Shown here: positions 37,577 through 45,408 of the stretch, piece by piece
Layout of the letters: every line of letters starts with the position of its first letter
How positions within the stretch are numbered: position 1 is the first letter of the stretch
Assembly (NCBI RefSeq): GCF_002218085.1
Contig: NZ_BDUC01000006.1
Coordinates: forward strand, 1-64,000
Source: Tolypothrix sp. NIES-4075
GTDB lineage: Bacteria; Cyanobacteriota; Cyanobacteriia; Cyanobacteriales; Nostocaceae
Reading direction: 5' to 3'
Length of the DNA stretch: 64,000 bases
Notes under the pieces: generated by a model
The model's input: only the letters and a program-made list of their open reading frames with translations
The model's database searches: none
Told to the model about the DNA's origin: nothing
Made by a program: the position numbers and the translations under genes

Positions 37577-38176
37577 CTATATCGATTCGACCACCCAGGT
37601 GATATTTGTCCGCACTACCTTGGCAGGAATACCTATGGCAAGCGTGTTAGGTGGGATTTTTTTGGTAATAATCGATCTCGGACCAATCACCACATCAGAA
37701 CCGATGTCCGCACCTTTTAACACCATCACTTCGCGGGTAAGCCAAACGCGATCGCCTATTTCAATACTCTCATCAGGGTTAATGCGATCGCCTTCTGCAT
37801 TCAAAATAGAATGGCTATCTGTTGTACGAATGTCAGTCAAATCAGCTATCACACACCTCTCACCAATTCTGATGCTTGTTCCTCCATGTGCAACCAGACG
37901 CACATTCTCGGAAATCCATGTTCCATTGCCGATTACAATTTCATTACCATTACCGAACATTTCCATAAAGCCATCAATATTACAATTTTTTCCGATGGAA
38001 AGTACATTGTCGTTCCCATAAATGACAATTTTTAGATTGTAAAGCTTTGTCCCACTTGCTATAACAACGCGGTTATTAGTTCCTTTAATTTCGATCCGTC
38101 GATTAACACTCACTTTGTCAGACCAGTGATGCTTACCCTGCCCCCAATTCAGAAGTTGACTAAACTTCTTATTCAT
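37577..38176 (-). CDS. Hexapeptide-repeat acyltransferase
   Basis: A 199-residue left-handed beta-helix protein. Imperfect hexapeptide repeats ([LIV]-G-x-x-x-x) run from about 60 to 185 (for example IGNGTWI, IGDRVWL, IGSDVVIGP). The C-terminus PPNTLAIGIPAKVV is that of the maltose/galactoside O-acetyltransferase group, and the likely catalytic His is in TTDSHSI. Such enzymes acetylate sugars using acetyl-CoA. Acetylated sugars are known in hassallidins, which makes a glycan-acetylating role attractive but unproven. It lies 7 bp downstream of a truncated sister gene. Confidence 0.85.
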   Translation of the reverse strand: MNKKFSQLLNWGQGKHHWSDKVSVNRRIEIKGTNNRVVIASGTKLYNLKIVIYGNDNVLSIGKNCNIDGFMEMFGNGNEIVIGNGTWISENVRLVAHGGTSIRIGERCVIADLTDIRTTDSHSILNAEGDRINPDESIEIGDRVWLTREVMVLKGADIGSDVVIGPRSIITKKIPPNTLAIGIPAKVVRTNITWVVESI

Positions 38177-38183
38177 CGTTGTA

Positions 38184-38435
38184 TTAATCTCCTTTATCCC
38201 ACATTGTCAGGGATACATGATTGCCATTAGCAACACAATCGCTTTCAATTTGTAGGCTATTACCGCTGCCTTTGATCGCAATGTCGTAATTCAACAGTCT
38301 TGCATTTTCCGAAATCTCTAGACTGTTATCGACTCCTTGAATTGCGATTCTTGTTCGTAATATATATCCCGCGCACTTGAAGACAGATTGTTTTGCAACC
38401 TCAATTTTGTTCGACCAGTGATAGTAATTTTTCAT
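38184..38435 (-). pseudogene. N-terminal fragment of a second hexapeptide acyltransferase
   Basis: The 83 residues resemble the N-terminus of the neighbouring acyltransferase: HHWSDKV in one and YHWSNKI in the other, then I.G..N....I repeats. It stops before the catalytic repeats and lacks the C-terminal cap, so it is probably the remnant of a duplicated gene. A genuine short partner subunit is less likely but not excluded. Confidence 0.65.
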
Positions 38436-38534
38436 GCTATCCAGAAAAACTTGCTATTTTGAATTTATGGTTAATTTTACCATTTGGTTAAAATTTTATC
38501 TAGCTCTAGAGCTATTTGTTAGTACTAGTGTTCA

Positions 38535-40169
38535 CTATTTCTCAACTTTGTCGAATTGCCACAAACCTCCAGGTGGCGGATTAAGTACTTTAATTACTTT
38601 CAAGTGATAGCTTTTATCCTGCTTTAGTTGATGAAATAAACTGCTATTATTTTGCATAAATAAAATCTGACTATAATTCTGAGGAATCGGCAGCAGTTCA
38701 CTATCTGCTATTGGAAGTAGGCGAACTTTTGGTAAATAATGACTTAAGGTTAAGATTCCTCCTAAATTAACAGGAGAGTTATTAATTATCAGTAAAGGTT
38801 TCTCTGATTGATTGATAACTTGAGATGTTTGTTTGATAAATTTACTATCTGATTGTGTCCACCAATTCTCAGCTTGAAAAAACTTGACATCAGAAACTAA
38901 CCCGACTATTAATAATCCCACTATTATGAATTGACCGATTTTTTGCCACCAAGTCTGTTCTTGGGAAATATAGAAAGCTAGAACATAGGCTACAATAATT
39001 TCTAGGCTGAGATATAAAGGCAATTGGTAGCGAACTTGAAGGGAGCGACTTCCTCCAAAAATTAGGTCATATATTACTAACAATAGACTTGGTAATCCTC
39101 CCAATAAAAAAATCAATAAACTGGTTTTATTTTGAGGCACTTTTACGAAAAACAATATCAAGTAAATAATCAAAAATAAACTGAATATTAATGTAGGAAT
39201 ACTATAAAATAAATAACCTTCCATAGCCAAACTATTAAACACTATTCTATCGGAAGTGAAATTCAGATCGAAAAATGTTCTGCTAACTCGAATCAGAAAA
39301 ATAGCCATTAGCTCGAAGGGATTATCTATTCTTCTTATTGCCCAGCCTGAAGTTAGCTCTAGTGCTGTACTAAGATGGGTGACGATCGCAATCAACCAGG
39401 GTAAAAACATTAAGAAAGCAGCAATCGTACCAACTAAATAATTGAGTAAGGTTTTGGTCAAGCTAAACTGTTGTTGAATAACTACATAAATACCATGAGC
39501 TATCATTACTAAAACTGTGAATAAATGAGTGTATAATCCCAAGGCTAAGGTGAGGGTATACACAGCCCAATTTTCTTTATTTTCTTGTCTGATAGATCGC
39601 AATAAAGCAGCACTCGATACTAAAATTTCTACCATCCACAAACTGTATTGACGTGCTTCTTGAGCAAAGAAGAGCTGCAAAGGAGAAACGGCAATTAATG
39701 CCATCGCAACCCATCCCACAGTTGGCGACTCAAACAACTCTAAACACAGCCAATATATACTAGGAAATATCAACAAATTGATGAGTGCTGATAAACTCCT
39801 CACCCCAATAGGCGAATCTCCAAATACTTGCGCCCACAATCTCACCATTACATAATACAATGGGGGATGCTGCGGGTCTGAGGTGATTAAATAATTCACT
39901 GTATCAGCCACACCACGATCTGAATTAATATGTTGATATTTATCGAAGGTGGTAATAGGAATTGTGCCTTGATGATGAGAAACTTCCTGTTTTAGCTCGG
40001 CTACCGTGTGCCCAGAAATTGCTACGGATGTCCAAGATTCATCACAGCAGTATGTTTTTTGCCCTAGATGGGCAAAGCGAAAGAAAATGCCTAACCCGAT
40101 GAGGCTTATTACTAAAATTTTTAACCAAGTGGGGGGATTTGATGAAGCTAGTAATTGCGGATTGTCCAT
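38535..40169 (-). CDS. GT39/ArnT-like membrane glycosyltransferase
   Basis: A 544-residue polytopic protein of about 11-12 membrane segments. The first lumenal loop carries the acidic pair in YCCDESWT near 39-46, the usual catalytic signature of the GT-C fold (PMT/ArnT/GlfT superfamily). Residues near 100 (DPQHPPLYY) are also typical. It would use a polyprenyl-phosphate sugar and act outside the cytoplasmic membrane. The start is 1 bp after the stop of the SGNH gene, so it is the last gene of the carbamoyltransferase operon. A copy of its first 50 codons is at 44030-44181. Confidence 0.85.
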   Translation of the reverse strand: MDNPQLLASSNPPTWLKILVISLIGLGIFFRFAHLGQKTYCCDESWTSVAISGHTVAELKQEVSHHQGTIPITTFDKYQHINSDRGVADTVNYLITSDPQHPPLYYVMVRLWAQVFGDSPIGVRSLSALINLLIFPSIYWLCLELFESPTVGWVAMALIAVSPLQLFFAQEARQYSLWMVEILVSSAALLRSIRQENKENWAVYTLTLALGLYTHLFTVLVMIAHGIYVVIQQQFSLTKTLLNYLVGTIAAFLMFLPWLIAIVTHLSTALELTSGWAIRRIDNPFELMAIFLIRVSRTFFDLNFTSDRIVFNSLAMEGYLFYSIPTLIFSLFLIIYLILFFVKVPQNKTSLLIFLLGGLPSLLLVIYDLIFGGSRSLQVRYQLPLYLSLEIIVAYVLAFYISQEQTWWQKIGQFIIVGLLIVGLVSDVKFFQAENWWTQSDSKFIKQTSQVINQSEKPLLIINNSPVNLGGILTLSHYLPKVRLLPIADSELLPIPQNYSQILFMQNNSSLFHQLKQDKSYHLKVIKVLNPPPGGLWQFDKVEK

Positions 40170-41432
40170 TTATTGCACCTGATTGGTAGCTATAGAAGGA
40201 AATTTTTCACACAGCTTAGAAGCAATCATTTTTCCTGCCAGCTGATGTCCCAAAGCATTCCAATGTCCTCCACAGGGAACAGCATTGTCAAACCCATGTA
40301 GGCAAACGTGGTTCTGCTCGGCATAAGCCTGAAAAGTTGGTCCTAGATTGAGTACACTGAAGCCTTCACGCTCACCCAAATCTTTAATCCGCTTTTCTGG
40401 ATAAAACAAATCAGCCACACCTAATGCTTGCATATATTCTTGGCGTACTGAAGGATCGGGATGTGCTGGAGCGTTATCGCTCAAAGTAACAACTGCAAAA
40501 TCTGCTTTCTTGGCAATCACCTCATTGTGCATTAAGCTAATTATTTTCTCTGTCACTTGCCATGCCTGTTGCCTGTCAGGGTCAGTAGGTGGCTTGTAGA
40601 TATCACGATCGAAGATAAATTTTAGATCCTGTTCTTCAATCGGCAGCTTTGCTACTGATTTCAAAGATTGATTCAAAAGTCTCTCAAAAACAGATTGTCC
40701 GTGGTGCAAAACCTGTAAAATTCGTGAGCGATCTTCGATTTTGATATAAGCTTGGTTCCACCACGACAAAGCTGAACGATAGGTATCTGTATTGACATAT
40801 GACTCATCAAGAACGAGACGATCGTCTTTTAATTCAAAATATGGTTTGAATAAATGAACCTTATCTAAAACTTTTTTATCTAAACCTTTTTTTTCAAAGA
40901 TAGTACGGGAGTTGTCAGTCAAATCGTTGCCAGTAAAAAACGCTAGCAGTACGATATCAGGTGAATAGTCCCAGACTTTCTCCCGTAGGGTAATTAGTTC
41001 TTGGGCTGTTCCATAACCACTAACCCCGAAGTTAATCACTTCCACCTTTTGTACAGCTTTGGCTGGACAATCACTTAGTGTACGTTCTATGACTGCCGCA
41101 AAACCTTTTTCCAATGGTACTTGCAAAGCCTCTACAAAGGAATCTCCCAGCAACGCTATCCTGAGGGTATTTTCTGGTTTGACCAAGGTGTGTTCTCGAT
41201 CGCGAAAGCCATCACTGTTGATCTGGACATAGGATTCACCTTCGCTGCGATACCAGCCGGAAACTAATGGTCGCAGTACCCAACCTCTATGTTCATCAAC
41301 AGTATAAAATGTCTTGTACTCTATCCCCGCAATGCGTAAGCCAATTTCCACGATTCCCAATCCAACGAGTAGCCCGCTGAGAATCAATACTCCTGTCAGC
41401 GCTAGCTTTACCCAGCGATTCAATTTTGTCAT
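40170..41432 (-). CDS. SGNH/GDSL hydrolase-like protein (SxtL-like)
   Basis: A 420-residue protein with an N-terminal membrane anchor (about 9-30) and an extracytoplasmic SGNH hydrolase fold. Block I is LLGDSFVEAL near 94-103, block III is FFTGNDLTDN near 168-177, and block V with the catalytic His is GGHWNALGHQ near 395-404. In saxitoxin clusters the equivalent gene, sxtL (GDSL lipase), accompanies a carbamoyltransferase, sxtJ and sxtK, as here. Hydrolysis or transfer of an acyl or carbamoyl ester is plausible; the reaction is unknown. The gap to the upstream DUF5989 gene is 8 bp. Confidence 0.85.
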   Translation of the reverse strand: MTKLNRWVKLALTGVLILSGLLVGLGIVEIGLRIAGIEYKTFYTVDEHRGWVLRPLVSGWYRSEGESYVQINSDGFRDREHTLVKPENTLRIALLGDSFVEALQVPLEKGFAAVIERTLSDCPAKAVQKVEVINFGVSGYGTAQELITLREKVWDYSPDIVLLAFFTGNDLTDNSRTIFEKKGLDKKVLDKVHLFKPYFELKDDRLVLDESYVNTDTYRSALSWWNQAYIKIEDRSRILQVLHHGQSVFERLLNQSLKSVAKLPIEEQDLKFIFDRDIYKPPTDPDRQQAWQVTEKIISLMHNEVIAKKADFAVVTLSDNAPAHPDPSVRQEYMQALGVADLFYPEKRIKDLGEREGFSVLNLGPTFQAYAEQNHVCLHGFDNAVPCGGHWNALGHQLAGKMIASKLCEKFPSIATNQVQ

Positions 41433-41440
41433 CTAGCTCC

Positions 41441-41605
41441 TCAAAATAGCGTGTAAATAAATGGTGCGATCGCCGAAGATTGAGCCAAGACAATCAGCGC
41501 ACCCAAGGATACCAGAGTGACAACGAGGGGAATCAGCCAGTAGTTTTGTCGCTCTTTGATAAATCCACCCAGGTCTTTGAGAAAATCCAAAGTGTCTTTT
41601 AGCAT
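41441..41605 (-). CDS. DUF5989/SxtK-like small membrane protein
   Basis: A 54-residue gene on the minus strand. The protein begins MLKDTLDFLKDLGGFIKERQ, followed by one membrane helix (about 23-42) and a short polar end. Its ATG overlaps the TAA of the upstream SxtJ-like gene in TAATG, and the next gene starts 8 bp after its stop, so translation is surely coupled. Very small proteins of this family regularly accompany carbamoyltransferase and SxtJ genes; sxtK in saxitoxin clusters holds the same place. A scaffold or anchor role is a guess. Confidence 0.85.
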   Translation of the reverse strand: MLKDTLDFLKDLGGFIKERQNYWLIPLVVTLVSLGALIVLAQSSAIAPFIYTLF

Positions 41606-42009
41606 TAGAATGTTTTCTCCATACTTTCTTTAGTTCGTAGCTTACTCGGTTGGCGATAAGTGGGCGAATTTGGCTCGAAACGCTGCATCAATCGGTCTCG
41701 ATTCAACAGCCGCCCGATCAGTCCCATTGGGGTAAGTATTGCATAAAATAAAACCCCTAAAATAATTCGTGTTTGTATCCAACCGAGGACAAGTCCAATC
41801 CTCATCCAGATTTGGTAAACAAAATTTAAAGTCGCAGGTGCAACTATTGCCCAAACCCAGAGAACCAGAGCAATGATCCACGGCACAATTGACAGCGAAT
41901 GATGGCGTAATATTGGTAATACAAAACCGAATACAACCGCTACAATCAAACCGCCAACGAGTCCGAATTCACGTAAACCTTTTTTGTCAAGTTCTATTAT
42001 CTCGTGCAT
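41605..42009 (-). CDS. SxtJ-like membrane protein
   Basis: A 134-residue protein with three hydrophobic segments (about 17-35, 40-58 and 75-100) and a basic C-terminal tail. It matches SxtJ-family membrane proteins of unknown function by size, position and segments such as ILGVLFYAILTPMGLIGRLL. It is 18 bp downstream of the carbamoyltransferase and overlaps the start of the DUF5989 gene. The fixed neighbourhood suggests a membrane complex with the carbamoyltransferase. Confidence 0.83.
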   Translation of the reverse strand: MHEIIELDKKGLREFGLVGGLIVAVVFGFVLPILRHHSLSIVPWIIALVLWVWAIVAPATLNFVYQIWMRIGLVLGWIQTRIILGVLFYAILTPMGLIGRLLNRDRLMQRFEPNSPTYRQPSKLRTKESMEKTF

Positions 42010-42027
42010 AATTGAATTTTTAGCCAG

Positions 42028-43938
42028 CTAATCTAATTCAAATTCTGTTTTCCACGACTCATCAAAATTGCCTTTTGGTTGTTCTGATTTGGCTAACAAT
42101 AAATTCTCAATCACCAAATAGTCCATCTCGGTTCTCATAAAACATCGATAGGCATCTTCGGGAGTACAAACAATCGGTTCGCCACGGACATTAAACGAAG
42201 TATTCACCAGTACCGCACAGCCAGTTTTGGCTTCAAAATGACGAATCAATTCGTAGTAGCGAGAATTAGTTTCCTTGTGAACAGTCTGGATGCGAGCAGA
42301 GTAATCGACGTGTGTTACCGCTGGAATTTGGGAACGAGGAATGTTCAATTTGTCAATACCAAATAGTTGCTTTTGCTCCTGGGTCATTTTAATATGGAGT
42401 TTTTCTTTGACTGGCGCTACCAGCAGCATATAGGGGCTAGAGCGGTCAATGTCAAAGTAGTCCGAGACTCTTTCTGCTAACACCGAAGGGGCAAATGGAC
42501 GGAAGGACTCGCGATATTTAATTTTCAGGTTCATTACCGATTGCATTTTGGGACTGCGGGGATCGCCAATAATAGAACGTCCTCCTAAAGCACGCGGTCC
42601 AAACTCCATCCGTCCAGAGAACCAACCGACGACGTTACCCTGTTCTAAAATTTCTGCTAAACTAGGCATGAGTTCGTTATCGTCAAGTTGCTGGTAACGA
42701 GCATTAACGGTATTGAGAGACTCAATAATCTCTGCTGTGGTAAAGCTTGGACCGAGATAACTACCCCTCATGCGATCGCCCTTGGCGGCTCCTAAAGGAG
42801 CATCGCGTTCGCGTAGCGTCTCGAAGAGAAGCGGGCGCTCTGCGCCATCGCCTGCTCTTGGGATGCGCGGTTTTTCGTGGTACTGATGCCAAATAGCTAA
42901 GGCTGCTCCCACCGCACCACCAGCGTCTCCGGCTGCTGGTTGAATCCAAATATCTTTGAACTCACTTTCTCTGACAATCCTTCCGTTGGCTACACAGTTG
43001 AGGGCGACACCACCAGCTAAACATAAATAGTCTACATTCAGTTCTTTTTTGACAGTTTTTGCCAGACGCAGTACTACTTCTTCGGTGACATTTTGGATGG
43101 AACTTGCCAGATCCATGTCTTTTTGAGTGAGTTTTCCTTCTCCTTGGCGTGGTGGACTCCCAAATAGAGCATGGAATTTATGGTTGGTCATGGTTAACCC
43201 TACACTGTAGTTGAAGTAGTCCATGTTCAACCGAAAGGTGCCATCTTCTTTGAGATCCAACAGATGGTTGAGGATTTGGTCTACATATTTGGGTTCACCG
43301 TAGGGAGCTAAACCCATCAGCTTGTACTCACCGGAGTTAACTTTGAACCCGATGTAGTAGGTGAAGGCTGAATAGAGCAGACCGAGGGAGTGGGGAAAAT
43401 CAATTTGCCATTGCGGGGTGAGCTGATGTCCGAATCCTAGCCAGACCGAAGTGGTTGCCCACTCTCCTACCCCATCTAAGCACAAAACGGCAGCCCGCTC
43501 GAAAGGGCTGGGAAAAAAGGCAGAAGCTGCATGGGCTTGGTGATGTTCGGTAAACAATACAGGGGGCAATTGGGAAGTTTTGCACTCTGCGAGTTTTGCC
43601 AGTTCTTTTTTTAAGAGTGTCTTGAGGTAAAGCTTTTCTTTTAACCAGATGGGCATGGAGGTGATAAACGAGCTTAATCCCTTTGGCGCATAGGCTAAAT
43701 AAGTTTCCAGCAGACGCTCAAATTTGACTAATGGCTTGTCGTAAAAAACAATTTGATCGATATCTTGTAAGCTGGTGGCTGCCTCTTTTAAACAGTAAGC
43801 GATCGCACCTCCGGGAAATTTAGCATCGTGCTTTTTCCTAGAAAAACGTTCTTCCTGCGCTGCGGCAACAATTTCACCATCCACAACTAAAGCGGCGGCG
43901 CTATCGTGGTAGTAGGCTGAAATTCCGAGAATCTGCAT
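42028..43938 (-). CDS. O-carbamoyltransferase (NodU/CmcH/SxtI family)
   Basis: A 636-residue enzyme expected to transfer a carbamoyl group from carbamoyl phosphate to a hydroxyl, via carbamoyl-AMP. The N-terminal Kae1-like domain begins ILGISAYYHDSAAALV with EERFSRKKHD; the metal-binding HHQAHAASAF is near 138-147, and LCLDGVGEW and LAGGVALNC follow. The C-terminal YrdC-like domain carries VNTSFNVRGEPIVCTPEDA near 575-595. About 30 residues near 359-391 are encoded by inserted repeat DNA. It heads a five-gene operon like sxtI-J-K-L plus a GT39 gene. The likely acceptor is a sugar or hydroxy-acid of the lipopeptide, which is an inference. Confidence 0.92.
   Translation of the reverse strand: MQILGISAYYHDSAAALVVDGEIVAAAQEERFSRKKHDAKFPGGAIAYCLKEAATSLQDIDQIVFYDKPLVKFERLLETYLAYAPKGLSSFITSMPIWLKEKLYLKTLLKKELAKLAECKTSQLPPVLFTEHHQAHAASAFFPSPFERAAVLCLDGVGEWATTSVWLGFGHQLTPQWQIDFPHSLGLLYSAFTYYIGFKVNSGEYKLMGLAPYGEPKYVDQILNHLLDLKEDGTFRLNMDYFNYSVGLTMTNHKFHALFGSPPRQGEGKLTQKDMDLASSIQNVTEEVVLRLAKTVKKELNVDYLCLAGGVALNCVANGRIVRESEFKDIWIQPAAGDAGGAVGAALAIWHQYHEKPRIPRAGDGAERPLLFETLRERDAPLGAAKGDRMRGSYLGPSFTTAEIIESLNTVNARYQQLDDNELMPSLAEILEQGNVVGWFSGRMEFGPRALGGRSIIGDPRSPKMQSVMNLKIKYRESFRPFAPSVLAERVSDYFDIDRSSPYMLLVAPVKEKLHIKMTQEQKQLFGIDKLNIPRSQIPAVTHVDYSARIQTVHKETNSRYYELIRHFEAKTGCAVLVNTSFNVRGEPIVCTPEDAYRCFMRTEMDYLVIENLLLAKSEQPKGNFDESWKTEFELD
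42766..42862. repeat. In-frame repeat insertion in the carbamoyltransferase gene
   Basis: The block between the conserved domains contains GGCGGCTCCTAAAGGAGC and CGTTCGCGTAGCGTCTCG, the repeat type also found at 23581-23683. It is open in the gene frame and encodes a charged stretch with RERDAPLGAAKGD, absent from usual family members just before GSYLGP. Confidence 0.75.
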
Positions 43939-44319
43939 TTTTACAAATCGTGGCTAATTGACACTCTGCTCAAAAATTTTGGTGCGTTACCAAGAGCGCT
44001 AACAGCACCGTACTAAATACTCAGAACTCAAATTGCTACGGATGTCCAAGATTCATCACAGCAGTATATTTTTTGCCCATCTAGGGCAAAGCGAAAGAAA
44101 ATGCCTAACCCCATTAGGCTTATTACTAAGATTTTTACCCAAGTCGGGGGATTTGATGAAGCTAGTAATTGCCGCTTATCTAATGATATAGTTCAAACAG
44201 CGTCAAGATATAAACGTGCTTAGTCATTTTTTAACACTACATCTATAGAACTGAGTGGACAATAAACCAACGACACTAACCCTGTCAAGGTGCTGGTGTT
44301 GCAAAATCAAGAAGTGGAA
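43939..44319. other. 381-bp gap with a gene fragment and repeats
   Basis: Between the carbamoyltransferase and the acyltransferase-3 gene lies a GGTGCGTT-type repeat (about 43980-44013), a motif ACTAAATACTCAGAACTCAAAT (44011-44032) also present in near-identical form at 36424-36445, and the GT39 fragment. The rest probably holds the operon promoter. Confidence 0.6.
44030..44181 (-). pseudogene. Duplicated 5' fragment of the GT39-like gene
   Basis: About 150 bp are almost identical to 40016-40163, the first 50 codons of the GT39-like glycosyltransferase, in the same orientation. The frame is open from KRQLLASSNPP to ESWTSVAI and then hits TGA. The ATG is changed to TTA. It is a remnant of a duplication that spanned or flanked the carbamoyltransferase operon. 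Confidence 0.88.
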
Positions 44320-45378
44320 TCATATAAGGTCTTTAAATATTTGAAAATTTTTTAAATATTTGGTTAACAGCGTTGCTAAGACAATTGTAAGAAAAAAAAG
44401 TAATAAAATGTCAGTATTAGGTGTAAGTGGAAAAAACTTAATCAGCAATAAGCCTAAAAAGGTATGTAAGCAATATATTCCCAAGGATAAATCAGAAAAT
44501 AATTTGATGAAAAAATGCGGTTCAGATGGAATTTTTGTAGAAATTAAAGTAATCAACCAAGCACCAAAAACTAGAGATACTCTAGAATAAACTGGTAGAG
44601 GATTCATTTCACCACCCCATAGAAAGGGATGGCTTATATATTTCCATTCAAAAAGAGCAAAACAAATAAATAAGATTATTAATATCCAAATATGTTTAGT
44701 ATTTAGTTCGGAATTCTCATTGGGTTGATTTTGAAATAAATAATTGCTAATTAAATATGAGGAAAAAACGTAAGGTATAAAGTTTAAAGGATTGACTGCT
44801 TGCGGTAACATAGCAAAAATTTCACCCATAAATATTACACTTAAAGGCAAGAGAAAAACAATTATGCCAGAATATATCAAAAGAAAATAACATATTAGAT
44901 CATTGTTGATTTTACTTTTATCAATATAAAAAGCAAATAATTCCGCTAATATCGTTAAAAATAACAAACAAAAAAAGTAATAAAAAGGATTGGAGTATCC
45001 ATCTGTTATGAGAAAAATCATAATATTTTTAATATCTCTTAAATTGCTGAGATAATTCAGATACATCTCCTTTTGATAAAAAAGAGAAAATAAACTAGAA
45101 AATATTCCCCAAAACATATAAAGTTTTAGAATTTTGAAAAACCTTTTTTTCCAAAAGTAATTTGGGTTTTTTTGCCTGTTTAAAAAGAACAAAACAAGGG
45201 CTATTTGAAAAAATATTGGTACAGCTAAATAAAATCCGTTGTAAAGAATGATATTTAATAAATTTTTAAAGTTTAAAAATAAGCTCAGAAGACCTGTATG
45301 TAAACAAACAACAGCAATACAACAAATCGCTCTTAGATAATCAAATCCATAAATTTTTTGCAAATTAGAGCTGTGCAT
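44320..45378 (-). CDS. Acyltransferase-3 family membrane protein
   Basis: A 352-residue integral membrane protein with about ten helices. The N-terminus YGFDYLRAICCIAVVCLHTG contains the D-x-x-R and H of the acyltransferase-3 (OafA/YrhL) family, which O-acylates sugars and other molecules across membranes. It is more AT-rich than its neighbours. It is 30 bp downstream of NRPS3 on the same strand, so it is probably the last gene of that operon. O-acetylation of a sugar of the product would fit the known acetylated hassallidins, but is not shown. Confidence 0.85.
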   Translation of the reverse strand: MHSSNLQKIYGFDYLRAICCIAVVCLHTGLLSLFLNFKNLLNIILYNGFYLAVPIFFQIALVLFFLNRQKNPNYFWKKRFFKILKLYMFWGIFSSLFSLFYQKEMYLNYLSNLRDIKNIMIFLITDGYSNPFYYFFCLLFLTILAELFAFYIDKSKINNDLICYFLLIYSGIIVFLLPLSVIFMGEIFAMLPQAVNPLNFIPYVFSSYLISNYLFQNQPNENSELNTKHIWILIILFICFALFEWKYISHPFLWGGEMNPLPVYSRVSLVFGAWLITLISTKIPSEPHFFIKLFSDLSLGIYCLHTFLGLLLIKFFPLTPNTDILLLFFLTIVLATLLTKYLKNFQIFKDLI

Positions 45379-45408
45379 ATCTATGAAAATCCAATGATTG
45401 AATTGATG

